This document shows, in pieces, positions 45,148-53,862 of a DNA stretch of 64,000 bases (its first letter is position 1; every line of letters begins with the position of its first letter). Made by a program: the position numbers and the translations under genes. Location: assembly GCF_016820535.1 (NCBI RefSeq), contig NZ_JADHDY010000003.1, positions 186,001 to 250,000 of the forward strand, written 5' to 3'. The notes under the pieces were generated by a model. That model saw only the letters and a program-made list of their open reading frames with translations, ran no database searches and was not told where the DNA came from. The stretch comes from Sporosarcina beigongshangi. Lineage in GTDB: Bacteria; Actinomycetota; Actinomycetes; Actinomycetales; Micrococcaceae.

Positions 45148-45978
45148 TTAGTTGATCTCTGTCTTGGGGTGCCTGACAAGGTCAAGTGCAATCGCGCGGA
45201 TCTGCCCAAACTCCGGCAAGACCCGTGTTTCCTCCTGGGTTCGTGGTGTCGGGAAGTTCACGTCAAGAATGCGGCTGACCGTGGATGGCGACTTCGACAG
45301 GACCACCACGCGATCAGCCAGATAGACGGCCTCATCGATGTCATGGGTGACTACGATGATGGAGATCTTGAATTCGTTCTTAATGCGCAGGACCAAGTCT
45401 TCAAGGTCCATTCGGGTTTGGGCATCCACGGATGCGAAGGGCTCATCCATCAACAGAATCCGTGGCTTGCACGCCAGCCCCCGGGCAATGGCAACACGCT
45501 GCTGCATGCCGCCTGACAGCTGCCAAGGATGCCAAGTTTCCTTGCCTCCGAGGCCGACATCGGCCAGCGCCTCGCGCGCCCGCTTCTTGGCTTCCGCCCG
45601 AGGTACGCCCTGCGCGCGGAGCGGGAGCATAACATTGCCCTGAAGTGTCAGCCAGGCCAGCAGCGAGCGGCTGTAGTCCTGGAAGACCACGGAGATTCCC
45701 TCGGTTGGGCCCTTGACCGTCCTTCCATCAACCTTGATGCTGTCCTCGCCGTCCGGCGACAGCAGCCCCGCAATGCACCGCAGGATGGTGGTCTTGCCTG
45801 CCCCCGAGGGGCCGACCAAGGCAATGAGCTCTTCGGGCCTGACATCAAAGTTCACGCCACTGACGGCAAGGTGCTTTCCAAACCGACCGTCGTAGGTGAT
45901 CGACAGGTCAGAAACTTCAACCAAAGATGTCCCGTTGATTGATTCGGCGCGCACGGTATCTTGATAAACATTGTTCAT
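45148..45978 (-). CDS. ABC transporter ATP-binding protein (SsuB/TauB/AtsC-type)
   Basis: A 276-residue ATPase with Walker A GPSGAGKTT, Q-loop FQDYSRSLLAW, signature LSGGMQQR, Walker B ILLMDEPFASVD and H-loop VTHDIDEA. It belongs to the nitrate/sulfonate/taurine importer class. It lies 19 bp upstream of the sulfatase start and 9 bp after the permease gene. Confidence 0.93.
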   Translation of the reverse strand: MNNVYQDTVRAESINGTSLVEVSDLSITYDGRFGKHLAVSGVNFDVRPEELIALVGPSGAGKTTILRCIAGLLSPDGEDSIKVDGRTVKGPTEGISVVFQDYSRSLLAWLTLQGNVMLPLRAQGVPRAEAKKRAREALADVGLGGKETWHPWQLSGGMQQRVAIARGLACKPRILLMDEPFASVDAQTRMDLEDLVLRIKNEFKISIIVVTHDIDEAVYLADRVVVLSKSPSTVSRILDVNFPTPRTQEETRVLPEFGQIRAIALDLVRHPKTEIN

Positions 45979-45987
45979 GGCATTTCC

Positions 45988-46779
45988 CTACTTCATAGTT
46001 CTGGCGAGAGGTGAGATTCCGGACCGTCGGAGCATGGGCCGTTCAAACATCAGGTACAGCGCGTTCAGGCCGATGCCCAGAATGGCAACCATGACCATGC
46101 CGGCCCACATGGTGGAGTATTGGAACGACTGCTGGGACAGCAGGGTGACGGCTCCGATTCCCGATGAGGCCCCCACCATTTCGCTGACGACCATGATGAG
46201 GATTGAGAGCGAGAGAGCTGCACGCCCAGCGCCAAGCAAACGCGGCGCGATGGAGGGCAGGAGCACCAGGAAAATCTGCCGCCACCCGCGAATCCTGAAT
46301 ACGTGGTTGACGTCAACCAGCCCGCTGTCCACGTTGACCAGCCCGTCGACGGTGTTCACCAGCACGTAGAGCGTGACCGCAAACGCGATGATGCTCTGTG
46401 ACATAGCGGGGCCAATGCCAGCCACGGTGATAAAGAGCGGCACGAGCGCCACTGCGGGCAGTGCCAGCAGAAATGAAATGATCGGCATCACGGCGATGCG
46501 AATCACGCTCGTCTTGGCGAGAAGCACACCGAAGGCGAGACCCAGAACGACACCTGAGATGTAGCCAACGGCCAGATTGGTCAAGCTGGGGACAACGTTT
46601 TCAACAAAGCCCGCCCCGCCCCAGGTGTCAAGGAATGCGCCTGCTATGACCCCTACGGTGGGGAAGAAGGGGCTCTCTGCGTTGCTGGCCCACAGTTGAT
46701 AGGCCACAATGAGAAGCAAAGGAAGGGCCATGAACTTCAGCCACCTGCTATGCCTGACGGCTAAGAGGATCTCTTTCAT
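45988..46779 (-). CDS. ABC transporter permease (SsuC/AtsB-type)
   Basis: A 263-residue permease with about six membrane segments. The EAA-like loop is VDVNHVFRIRGWRQIFLVLLPSIAPRLLGAGR. It overlaps the second permease gene by 4 bp. Two different permeases in one importer of this class points to a heterodimeric channel, which is less usual than the SsuC homodimer. Confidence 0.9.
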   Translation of the reverse strand: MKEILLAVRHSRWLKFMALPLLLIVAYQLWASNAESPFFPTVGVIAGAFLDTWGGAGFVENVVPSLTNLAVGYISGVVLGLAFGVLLAKTSVIRIAVMPIISFLLALPAVALVPLFITVAGIGPAMSQSIIAFAVTLYVLVNTVDGLVNVDSGLVDVNHVFRIRGWRQIFLVLLPSIAPRLLGAGRAALSLSILIMVVSEMVGASSGIGAVTLLSQQSFQYSTMWAGMVMVAILGIGLNALYLMFERPMLRRSGISPLARTMK

Positions 46780-47570
46780 TCCGCACCACCTTTGGGTCCA
46801 TGGTTTTTCAGGGCGACACGTTCAAGTCCTCGGAAAAGGACTGCAACTACCAGCCCCAGGAGGCCGGTAAATCCCGTCAGCGCATATATCAAGGGGAGGT
46901 CGTTTCCCGCTTGGGCGGCTATCAACAACTGGCCGACGCCAGGGACGCCACCGATCAACTCACTCATGATCTCCACTGCCAGGGAGATGCCGGCAGCAAT
47001 GCGCAGTCCGGTGGCAATGATGGGGGCAGCCGACGGCAGCCGGAATATCAAGTACCGACGCCAGGGACCGACCTTGAATACAGTGGCCGTGTCCAGGGCC
47101 ACCGGGGATATGACGGTTGACCCGTACGTGACCTGGAGCAGGATGATCCAAAAGACCCCTTGGGCAATCATGACCGTGGTAAAGGACCTGCCGGATCCCA
47201 TAACGAGAATGGCCAGGGGAAGCAACACGATGGGCGGGATGGGCCGAATAGCCTCAAACGTGCTGTTGAACCATTTCCAGGCCCAGGGGTTGGCGCCAAA
47301 GAGGAGGCCGATGGGAATGGCCAGCCCTGCCGTTACAGCAAAGCCAAAGAGCCATGATGACAGGGTGTCCCCCACCGCCGATTGGAATTGGGGCTCCGGG
47401 ATGAGTGCCCCCAGTTCAGCTGCCGTGTCCATGAATGATGGAGCTACATCGGAGCGCAGCAGACCGGTCCTGCTGGCTGATTCCCACAGGATGAAGAAGG
47501 CAAAGACACCGCAGAGGCTGATGCCCAGCCGGGCCCATTTGTTCGATGTTAACTTAAGAGTGTTTTGCAT
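46776..47570 (-). CDS. ABC transporter permease (SsuC/AtsB-type)
   Basis: A 264-residue permease with about six membrane segments and the EAA-like loop LDTATVFKVGPWRRYLIFRLPSAAPIIATG. The ATG at 47570 lies 5 bp after the stop of the binding-protein gene; a longer frame to 47621 would overlap that gene and is rejected. Confidence 0.9.
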   Translation of the reverse strand: MQNTLKLTSNKWARLGISLCGVFAFFILWESASRTGLLRSDVAPSFMDTAAELGALIPEPQFQSAVGDTLSSWLFGFAVTAGLAIPIGLLFGANPWAWKWFNSTFEAIRPIPPIVLLPLAILVMGSGRSFTTVMIAQGVFWIILLQVTYGSTVISPVALDTATVFKVGPWRRYLIFRLPSAAPIIATGLRIAAGISLAVEIMSELIGGVPGVGQLLIAAQAGNDLPLIYALTGFTGLLGLVVAVLFRGLERVALKNHGPKGGAE

Positions 47571-47575
47571 GTGCG

Positions 47576-48562
47576 TCACCCCGTAACGAAGCTCGCAAGG
47601 TCTGGGGCCTTGGCGATCCATTTTTGTTCGACCATGGCATCAACCAAGATCTGCAGGCTGTCAGCGTCAACGTCCACGGCGAAGTGGGAATCGGGCAGGG
47701 CAAGTGCCTGCTCCTCATCCAAGCCAGCACGGGCGGCGCCCTTCAGTCTGACGTCCTTCGGGTTGGCATTGCCGAATTCAACGGCTTTGCCCATGCCTGA
47801 CTTGAATGCCTTGATGGCGTCCCCCTTGGCCCCCTGCACCTTTTCCGTGGTGAAGAATCCCGTATAGGCCGACCTTTCCGGGAGGATGAAAGCAGTGGAG
47901 TCGCCAAGAATAGTCAGGTTGGGAAATTGCTCAATTCCCTGGGCGTCAAACGGTGCGGCAACGGCCGCTGCGTCAACGGTTCCTTCTGACACTGCCCTCG
48001 CCACCTGTGACTGGGGCAGCGGGACGATCTTCACCGGCTTTCCGGGATCTCCGCCGTCTTTGTTGATGGCAGCCTGCAAGGTCAGTGCGGTTAGTGAACG
48101 CGGCGACGTGGCTGCGATCTTTCGCCCTTCCAGGTCCGACCAGCGCTTGATATCCGAATCGCTGCGCACCAGGGTGCCGCCGTTGTGTCCCTCGGCCCCG
48201 ATTGTTGCCAGGCCCGACACCACCTCGAGCTTTGTGCCGCTGGCCAGCGCGAGCAGCGGCGGCGCATAGGCCGCATATGCCAAGTCGAACTGTCCGGAAA
48301 CCACGCCAGTGACAACCTGCGGCCCCTGGACATCAGTCACTTCCAGCTTGAGGCCCTCATCCGAGAAGAAACCCTTCTCGATGGCGATGTCCAGCAGTCC
48401 GACGTCGATGCCGGGAACGACTCCCACCTTGAGCTGCATATTGGATCCCCCGCCACCTTCTGACGGGGCAGCCCCAGAATCCGAGGGCGAGCACCCGGTG
48501 GCCATCGCCAGCAGGGGAATGGAAAGTAGTGCGGCGGCAACACGCAAGCGCCATTGCTTCAT
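47576..48562 (-). CDS. ABC transporter solute-binding lipoprotein (SsuA/NMT1-type)
   Basis: A 328-residue NMT1/SsuA-like binding protein with a lipoprotein signal (lipobox AMATGC) and a Gly/Ser-rich linker. VGVVPGIDVGLLDIAIEKGFFSDEGLKLEV is the typical start of the mature domain. It leads the importer-sulfatase operon, so the ligand is likely a sulfate ester or sulfonate. Confidence 0.92.
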   Translation of the reverse strand: MKQWRLRVAAALLSIPLLAMATGCSPSDSGAAPSEGGGGSNMQLKVGVVPGIDVGLLDIAIEKGFFSDEGLKLEVTDVQGPQVVTGVVSGQFDLAYAAYAPPLLALASGTKLEVVSGLATIGAEGHNGGTLVRSDSDIKRWSDLEGRKIAATSPRSLTALTLQAAINKDGGDPGKPVKIVPLPQSQVARAVSEGTVDAAAVAAPFDAQGIEQFPNLTILGDSTAFILPERSAYTGFFTTEKVQGAKGDAIKAFKSGMGKAVEFGNANPKDVRLKGAARAGLDEEQALALPDSHFAVDVDADSLQILVDAMVEQKWIAKAPDLASFVTG

Positions 48563-49050
48563 GTGATAACTCCTGAGTAGTAGTCAGACCACAAATTAAT
48601 GCGAATCATTTGAATTGATTGCCAAAACAACCGGATGGATACCCCAGATGCTCCGGTGAATCCTTCAGGTCGCCTTCTTCAGCGGCTCTCAAAATCGTGT
48701 GTGAATTTTGGACTGCCTCAAGTATCAAGGGCGACAGATGCGCTGTGAAGCAGGTCACGATGAATGTGGGCAATGATGAACAAAGTCTCGCAATGTGCAA
48801 AATTTGGCACTGAACTTGGTTGCTCAACTCCCACCTGGCCGCCCCATCAAGCCGGGCGGGAGTGCTCAAGCGCGCAAAATGACAGGCGAAAGTCATTTCG
48901 ATGCGTTGAGGGCTGCGCACCGCTGCAGCAAATTCCGCCTTAGCAAGAACATTTGTGCAGCTTCGGAAGAATAGTCACGAAGTTGTTCGCATGTTGGCAG
49001 GCACCCTTGATACTCGATAGGAAACGACCGAATTCAAGGAAGCAGTTGAA
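48563..49050. other. 488-bp divergent intergenic region
   Basis: Lies between the solute-binding protein gene and the VOC gene, which point away from each other. It is visibly less G/C-rich than its flanks, as expected for promoters. A frame on the minus strand at 48606-48920 has no coding character. No clear operator or riboswitch was recognised. Confidence 0.5.
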
Positions 49051-49587
49051 ATGGAAAATTCCAAACCTTCATTCACAATGGCAATGCACCATGTATGCCT
49101 CGTAGTTTCGGACCTCGAGGCCACACGGGAATTTTATGTTGGGGCACTTGGATTCACAGAGATAATCCGCCCCACTGACTTTGTTTTTCACGGGGCATAC
49201 TTCCACAACGGGAACGTTGAAGTTCATGTTGTGCGCGAGAGCGTTCCCGGAAAGATCAAGAATGAGGGCGTCGCTTGGGACCATGAAGAACTGCGAACAG
49301 GGCTGTGCAGCCACTTTGCAGTCATGGTGGATTCCTTCGAGCCATTCCTGGAGGCGTTGGCCAAGCGTGGGGAGTCACGTGTGGGCGGACCCCGTGTCCG
49401 GGATGACTTTGTGGAACAGATCTATATTTCCGATCCGGACGGAAACATCATCGAACTGCTCACCCAGCATGACGAGGCAACCGGTCGACAGCGCAGGCTG
49501 GACATCTTTGACCAGGGCATCGCTGTGCCGGTGGCTCCGGGCTACCCACTCATCGACCCGCGGGTCAAGTTTGGGCCTAACGGCTGA
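49051..49587 (+). CDS. VOC-family (glyoxalase/dioxygenase-like) protein
   Basis: A 178-residue vicinal-oxygen-chelate protein. MHHVCLVVSDLEATREFYVGALGF starts the fold with the first metal His, HFAVMVDSFEPFLEAL the second half, and ISDPDGNIIELL has the C-terminal metal Glu. AAGGAAG precedes the ATG. It is divergent from the sulfatase/importer operon and convergent, with an 11-bp overlap, to the SorC regulator. Substrate unknown; an aromatic or glyoxalase-type role is possible. Confidence 0.83.
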   Translation: MENSKPSFTMAMHHVCLVVSDLEATREFYVGALGFTEIIRPTDFVFHGAYFHNGNVEVHVVRESVPGKIKNEGVAWDHEELRTGLCSHFAVMVDSFEPFLEALAKRGESRVGGPRVRDDFVEQIYISDPDGNIIELLTQHDEATGRQRRLDIFDQGIAVPVAPGYPLIDPRVKFGPNG

Positions 49588-50542
49588 GCACAGCCAGCAG
49601 TTCCCTTGCGGTGGATTCGTCTGTGACAAGCTCATTGACGAATCCGCCCCTGATGGCCGCGGACAATGATCCGACCTTCGTGGATCCCGAAACCACCATC
49701 ACACGGCGCGGAATCCGCAACAGCCCGGCCAAGTCAATGCCAATGATGCGGGACGCCAGTTCCGAAGCAACCTCGTCGCCGTTGGCATCGAAGAAATGGC
49801 CGCAAAGATGCCCAACCGCCCCCTGCGCCCCCAACGCGGCAAGTGCCGCCGGTGACACCGGACTGTAGCTGCCCGTCCCATCAAAACGTTGCATCGACCC
49901 CAACCCAAGCAGGGCAACATCGCTCGCACGGGCGCGCTCCAGTCCCGCCTGCACCTCCGGCAATTCCATCGCCCTGTCCCTCGCAGCAGCCTCCCTGTAC
50001 ACGAAGTTGGCCGGCAGCGGTGAAAAGTCCGCGCCGAGGCTGCGCGCGATGATTTCACCGACATGGTTTCGTTCGTCGCTGTCCCTGTTTACTCGCGGAG
50101 GACAGGCGAGCAGGTCGACAACGGTAAGCCGGGAAGCTTCCAGTGGTTCCAACGCCGAGGCAACCGCTGCCAAGGTCCTGGTGGCGGCCACCCCGAGTTG
50201 TGCCTCGCCCGACAGCGTGGACTCCAGGTGGCGAGCCGCCACGTAACCAAGCTGCTTGGCCCGCTCCTGGATCGACTGTGGCCTGTCCATCGAAATGACA
50301 CAGCCCGCGAGACCAAAGCGCCTCCGAACTTCCTTCTCCAACGCAGGCAGACGGTCCACCGGGGGGCCGATGCGAATCTGGACAACTCCGCGCATCCGCG
50401 CCTCTGACAGGAGCCTTGAAACCGTGGCACGGGAAACGTTGACAGCAGCGGCAATTTCAGACTGGGTCTGGCTCTGAATATGGTAAAGATAGGCAACCTT
50501 CTGGATCAACAGGTCGTTCCGCCTGCTGTTATCTATCACCAT
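49577..50542 (-). CDS. SorC/DeoR-type sugar-binding transcriptional regulator
   Basis: A 321-residue regulator. The N-terminal helix-turn-helix is SQTQSEIAAAVNVSRATVSRLLSEARMRGVV (about residues 24-54). The sugar-binding domain follows with VALLGLGSMQ and VVSGSTKVGSL. Such regulators bind phosphorylated sugars. It overlaps the convergent VOC gene by 11 bp. Proximity suggests control of the sulfatase cluster or the VOC gene, but this is inference. Confidence 0.87.
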   Translation of the reverse strand: MVIDNSRRNDLLIQKVAYLYHIQSQTQSEIAAAVNVSRATVSRLLSEARMRGVVQIRIGPPVDRLPALEKEVRRRFGLAGCVISMDRPQSIQERAKQLGYVAARHLESTLSGEAQLGVAATRTLAAVASALEPLEASRLTVVDLLACPPRVNRDSDERNHVGEIIARSLGADFSPLPANFVYREAAARDRAMELPEVQAGLERARASDVALLGLGSMQRFDGTGSYSPVSPAALAALGAQGAVGHLCGHFFDANGDEVASELASRIIGIDLAGLLRIPRRVMVVSGSTKVGSLSAAIRGGFVNELVTDESTARELLAVLSR

Positions 50543-50732
50543 GTCACCCTTCCCGGTTCACGCCAGAGTTCTTCCCAGCCTCAATTCTAGACAGGCGGGC
50601 CGGGCTGATTACAGGACCCAGCCACCTTCCCCCATTTTGGTCGCCGCGGCCCTTGCCCTCCCGGAGGTTCAAGGAGAAATATTGGAGACGGAAGATCCAC
50701 ATCCAAAATTGTCCGTTGCGGAAGGCCTGGCC

Positions 50733-51248
50733 ATGTTGCACTTGAAAGACTTCAATCTTGAAGATTTGGCCATGGCCCTTGAGAACCACTTCATGGATTA
50801 CGAGACCTTTTTCTGGGTGGATCCTGCCACAGGCAAGATGGAGCTGTGGGCTGAGGGGGTTGCGGACGAGGCCGAAGCCGAGGGATGGGACGTGCACGAA
50901 CGCGGCGGCGTCCGAATTGACCCCATTGATTCCTTTGAGGCCTACCGCGACATGGAGGAATTCATTTCCACAGTTTCCAACCAGGACTGCAGAAACAGAC
51001 TCGGCCGTGCGATCGACCGGAGCAAGCCATTCCGCCACTTCCGGGAAACGCTCAGCCAATTCCATGACGAAGAATCCGAGTGGCTCACGTTCCATGACAA
51101 CATCATGAAGCGCCGGGCCATTGAGTGGCTCAATGACAAGCGTCTGGTCGAGTCGTCAGAGACGGACGCCGCGTTGAGCCTGCTTCAGTCCGCAGCCGGA
51201 ACACCCCGGACAGTGATGGAGGGTCGACCGGATCACCCCCGGCGGTGA
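50733..51248 (+). CDS. UPF0158 family protein
   Basis: A 171-residue protein from the ATG at 50733 (GAAGG upstream). The conserved part is LKDFNLEDLAMALENHF, ETFFWVDPATGKMELW, FEAYRDMEEFI and RSKPFRHFRETL, ending with WLTFHDNIMKRRAIEWL. A TTG at 50682 with AAGGAG 5 bp upstream would add 17 residues and is a serious alternative. Family function is unknown. The gene is divergent from the SorC gene and converges on RNase J across a hairpin. Confidence 0.75.
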   Translation: MLHLKDFNLEDLAMALENHFMDYETFFWVDPATGKMELWAEGVADEAEAEGWDVHERGGVRIDPIDSFEAYRDMEEFISTVSNQDCRNRLGRAIDRSKPFRHFRETLSQFHDEESEWLTFHDNIMKRRAIEWLNDKRLVESSETDAALSLLQSAAGTPRTVMEGRPDHPRR

Positions 51249-51297
51249 TAGAGGCTCTGGAAACTGGGGCGGTTTGGCCCCGGCGGCGGGGCTTAAA

Positions 51298-51347
51298 GGC
51301 GAGTGCCGCCGTCGTGCTTCCACAGAAGAACGACGGCGGCACTCGCC
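51298..51347. terminator. 18-bp bidirectional hairpin of the ACGACGGCGG family
   Basis: Arms 51298-51315 and 51330-51347 are perfectly complementary with a 14-nt loop. It lies between the convergent UPF0158 and RNase J genes. Confidence 0.8.
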
Positions 51348-51377
51348 CTGTGACCCCGGAGGGTCGGGCGACTGGGC

Positions 51378-53051
51378 TTACGCCTCGACGATGATGACCG
51401 TGTAGACGGGCTTGCGGCGGAGCTGGCGGTCGGACCAGCGCAGGAGCGCCTGGGCGACTGCCTTTTCGGCGTTGGGGCCGGTCTTTTCGCCACTCAGGCC
51501 GGTGATGGTCTTTTCGACCAGCCCACTGGCCTTGGCGATATCCTTGTCCGTCAGGTTGAAGCCCACGGAGAAGAATTCCGGGTCCTCTTCGATCTTGCCG
51601 GTGTCGGGGTTGACAATCAGCAGAACCGTGACGGCACCATCCTCGGCGAGGCGAATGCGGTCCTGGAGGGATTCCTCGGTGGCTGCACCGGGGATCATGT
51701 TCTCAACGTAGACATAGGCTGCCGGCACGGTGCCGGTGACCTTGGCAACGCCGTCCTTGAGGTCCAGGACGGTGCCGTCTTCGAGGATGAAGGCGTTCTT
51801 CGGGTCAACACCGGTGCGCACGGCCAGCTCGGCGTTGGCCTTCAGGTGGCGGTACTCGCCGTGAACGGGCATCACATTCTTGGGGCGGACCAGGTTGTAG
51901 CAGTACACGAGCTCGCCGGCGCTTGCGTGGCCGGAGACGTGCACCTTGGCGTTGCCCTTGTGGACAACGTTGGCGCCCTGCTTGGTGAGGTCGTTGATCA
52001 GGCGGTAGATCGAGGACTCGTTGCCGGGAACCAGCGAGCTGGCCAACAGAACGGTGTCGCCCTCGGTCAGGTTGATCTGGTGGTCGCCACTGGCCATGCG
52101 GGCCAGGGCTGCCATGGGCTCACCCTGTGAACCGGTACAGATCAAGACGGCCTTGTTGGGGGCCATGCGCTCAAGTTCCTTGGCGTCGACGAGCATGCCG
52201 CGCGGGATCTTCAGGTAGCCCAGTTCGCGTGCCGTAGTCATGTTGCGGACCATGGAACGGCCGACGAAGGCGATCTTGCGGTTGTACTTGTGGGCAGAGT
52301 CGATGATCTGCTGGATGCGGTGCACGTGGCTTGCGAAGCTGGAGACCACAACGCGGCGCGGCGCGGTGCGCATGACCTGGTCGATGGCCGGGATCAGGTC
52401 AGCCTCGGCTGCCAGGAAGCCGGGAACCTCAGCGTTGGTGGAGTCGGGCAGGAACAGGTCCACGCCTTCCTCGCCGAGACGGGCAAAGCCGGCGAGGTCG
52501 GTGATGCGCTTGTCCAGCGGGAACTGGTCCATCTTGAAGTCGCCGGTTTCCAGCACCAGGCCGGCGGGCGTGCGGATGGCAACGGCCAGACCGTCCGGGA
52601 TGGAGTGGTTGACTGCCAGGAATTCGACGTCGAACGGGCCGAACTTGCGGCGGTCGCCTTCCTTGACCTGGACCATCTTGCCCTTGATGCGGTGTTCATC
52701 AAGCTTGGTTTTCAGGAATGCCAGCGTCAGCTTCGCGGAGATGACGGGGATGTCGCCGCGGTGCTTGAGCAGGTACGGGACTCCACCAATGTGGTCCTCG
52801 TGTCCGTGGGTCAGCACCAGGCCAACCACGTCCTGCCAGCGGTTCTTCAAGTACGAGAAATCGGGGATGATGACGTCGACGCCGGGGTGGTGTTCCTCAG
52901 GGAACAGCACGCCACAGTCAACGATCAGCAGCTTTCCGGCGTACTCGAAGACGGTCATGTTGCGGCCAATCTCACCGAGGCCGCCAAGGGCGACAATGCG
53001 CATGGCACCATCGGCGAGGGCGGGCGGGTTCTGGCGGACAGTTCTTCTCAT
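51378..53051 (-). CDS. rnj: ribonuclease J
   Basis: A 557-residue metallo-beta-lactamase/beta-CASP nuclease. The zinc motif LTHGHEDHIGG lies near residue 86; RIVALGGLGEIGRNM opens the domain. ICTGSQGEPMAAL, HVSGHASAGE and MPVHGEYRHL are beta-CASP blocks. The ATG at 53051 gives the usual N-terminus; a longer frame to 53138 is rejected. RNase J processes and degrades RNA in the cytoplasm. In many actinobacteria dapA lies just upstream; it is absent here. Confidence 0.96.
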   Translation of the reverse strand: MRRTVRQNPPALADGAMRIVALGGLGEIGRNMTVFEYAGKLLIVDCGVLFPEEHHPGVDVIIPDFSYLKNRWQDVVGLVLTHGHEDHIGGVPYLLKHRGDIPVISAKLTLAFLKTKLDEHRIKGKMVQVKEGDRRKFGPFDVEFLAVNHSIPDGLAVAIRTPAGLVLETGDFKMDQFPLDKRITDLAGFARLGEEGVDLFLPDSTNAEVPGFLAAEADLIPAIDQVMRTAPRRVVVSSFASHVHRIQQIIDSAHKYNRKIAFVGRSMVRNMTTARELGYLKIPRGMLVDAKELERMAPNKAVLICTGSQGEPMAALARMASGDHQINLTEGDTVLLASSLVPGNESSIYRLINDLTKQGANVVHKGNAKVHVSGHASAGELVYCYNLVRPKNVMPVHGEYRHLKANAELAVRTGVDPKNAFILEDGTVLDLKDGVAKVTGTVPAAYVYVENMIPGAATEESLQDRIRLAEDGAVTVLLIVNPDTGKIEEDPEFFSVGFNLTDKDIAKASGLVEKTITGLSGEKTGPNAEKAVAQALLRWSDRQLRRKPVYTVIIVEA

Positions 53052-53239
53052 GGGTTCCAAACTTGGTGCTGTAGTGGGCGGCTTGCCGCGGCTTGCACGG
53101 CCTTCTTGTGCGACGCATTCGGCCAAACGCTGGTCCAATGTCGCTAAAAGTTAAGGGGGATTGCTCCACTGCCGATTTTACCACCGCGCCACAAAGCCCC
53201 ACGCCACGGGGCGGGGCGCCGTTTCCCCACACCCCGAGG

Positions 53240-53290
53240 TCCCTCTATCACCTTCCGGGGTGTATCCGACATCCCTCTATCACCTTCCGG
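53240..53290. repeat. 19-bp direct repeat, period 32
   Basis: TCCCTCTATCACCTTCCGG occurs at 53240-53258 and again at 53272-53290. Flanking bases (GTGT after each, allowing one inserted GG) extend the likeness. Only two copies are present. It could be a paired regulator site for rnj or the RidA gene. Confidence 0.7.
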
Positions 53291-53293
53291 TGT

Positions 53294-53336
53294 GCGACGG
53301 CGGCAGTGCTTTTTCTGGCACAAATGGGTTAAGTGG
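53294..53336 (-). repeat. orphan copy of the 3'-tail element
   Basis: On the plus strand it reads GCGACGGCGGCA, a short variable part, TTTTCTGGCACAAATGGGTTAAGTGG. The same string, with TTA serving as a stop codon of a minus-strand gene, is found at 53825-53870 (VanZ) and 58240-58287 (LLM). Here no minus-strand gene ends at the TTA. Confidence 0.6.
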
Positions 53337-53379
53337 CTTCTGGGATCGCGGATGGATGGCGGGCTGGCAGGATGGGTGA

Positions 53380-53787
53380 ATGTCCAGTTCAGTGAAGCTC
53401 ATCCGGTCCGCGGCGCTCTCCGACGTCGCCCAGTATGCCTACGCCGCAACAGCGCCAAAGGAGGCCCGACTTATCTTCCTGGCCGGCGCGTGCCCCTTGG
53501 ATTCAAACGGTTCAACCCTGGCAGTGGGCGACTACGCGGGCCAGGCTGCCGCGTGCATCGACACCATGGTGGCCGCTCTGGAGGCGGCCGGCGCGACCCT
53601 CTCGGATGTCATCAGCACCCGGATCCTCGTTGCCTCCACGCGCCAGGGCGACCTCGTCGAGGCGTGGAATGTTGTGCGCGATGCCTTCGGAGCCCACGAC
53701 GTCCCCAGCACGCTGATGGGTGTCACCGTGCTCGGCTACGACAACCAGCTCGTGGAAATCGAGGCCGTGGCAGCAGTGGTGGACTGA
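53380..53787 (+). CDS. RidA/YjgF-family protein
   Basis: A 135-residue RidA-like protein: ARLIFLAGACPLD, AGQAAACIDTMVAALEAAGATLSDVISTRI, and the C-terminal LVEIEAVAAVV. The position normally occupied by the catalytic arginine in imine-deaminating RidA (PARSxVEV) reads VPSTLMGVTVLG, so that arginine is missing. It is therefore more likely one of the Rid subfamilies without 2-aminoacrylate deaminase activity. Monocistronic, convergent to the VanZ gene. Confidence 0.83.
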   Translation: MSSSVKLIRSAALSDVAQYAYAATAPKEARLIFLAGACPLDSNGSTLAVGDYAGQAAACIDTMVAALEAAGATLSDVISTRILVASTRQGDLVEAWNVVRDAFGAHDVPSTLMGVTVLGYDNQLVEIEAVAAVVD

Positions 53788-53803
53788 GAGCACAAGCCAG
53801 GTT

Positions 53804-53834
53804 CCGCCGTCGTATTTTCCATGGACGACGGCGG
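53804..53834. terminator. hairpin of the ACGACGGCGG family (RidA/VanZ)
   Basis: CCGCCGTCGT at 53804-53813 pairs with ACGACGGCGG at 53825-53834; outer bases add partial pairing. It lies between convergent genes ending at 53787 and 53863 and is joined to a tail sequence also seen after the LLM gene. Confidence 0.7.
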
Positions 53835-53862
53835 CACCCGCCGTTTTGCTGGCACGGCCGGG

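Larger units (their letters stand above)
53052..53379. other. 328-bp intergenic region between rnj and ridA-like gene
   Basis: Divergent promoter region without a gene. It contains a tandem direct repeat (53240-53290) and an orphan copy of the 'stop plus hairpin' tail element (53294-53336). The usual dapA gene is not here. Confidence 0.6.

Noticed and set aside
48606-48920. 104-codon minus-strand frame in the intergenic gap
   Set aside because: Cys/Leu-rich without ribosome-binding site or family; base use is like intergenic DNA.
53240-53290. possible CRISPR-like repeat
   Set aside because: Only two copies with a 13-nt spacer, no cas genes; better seen as a paired regulatory site.
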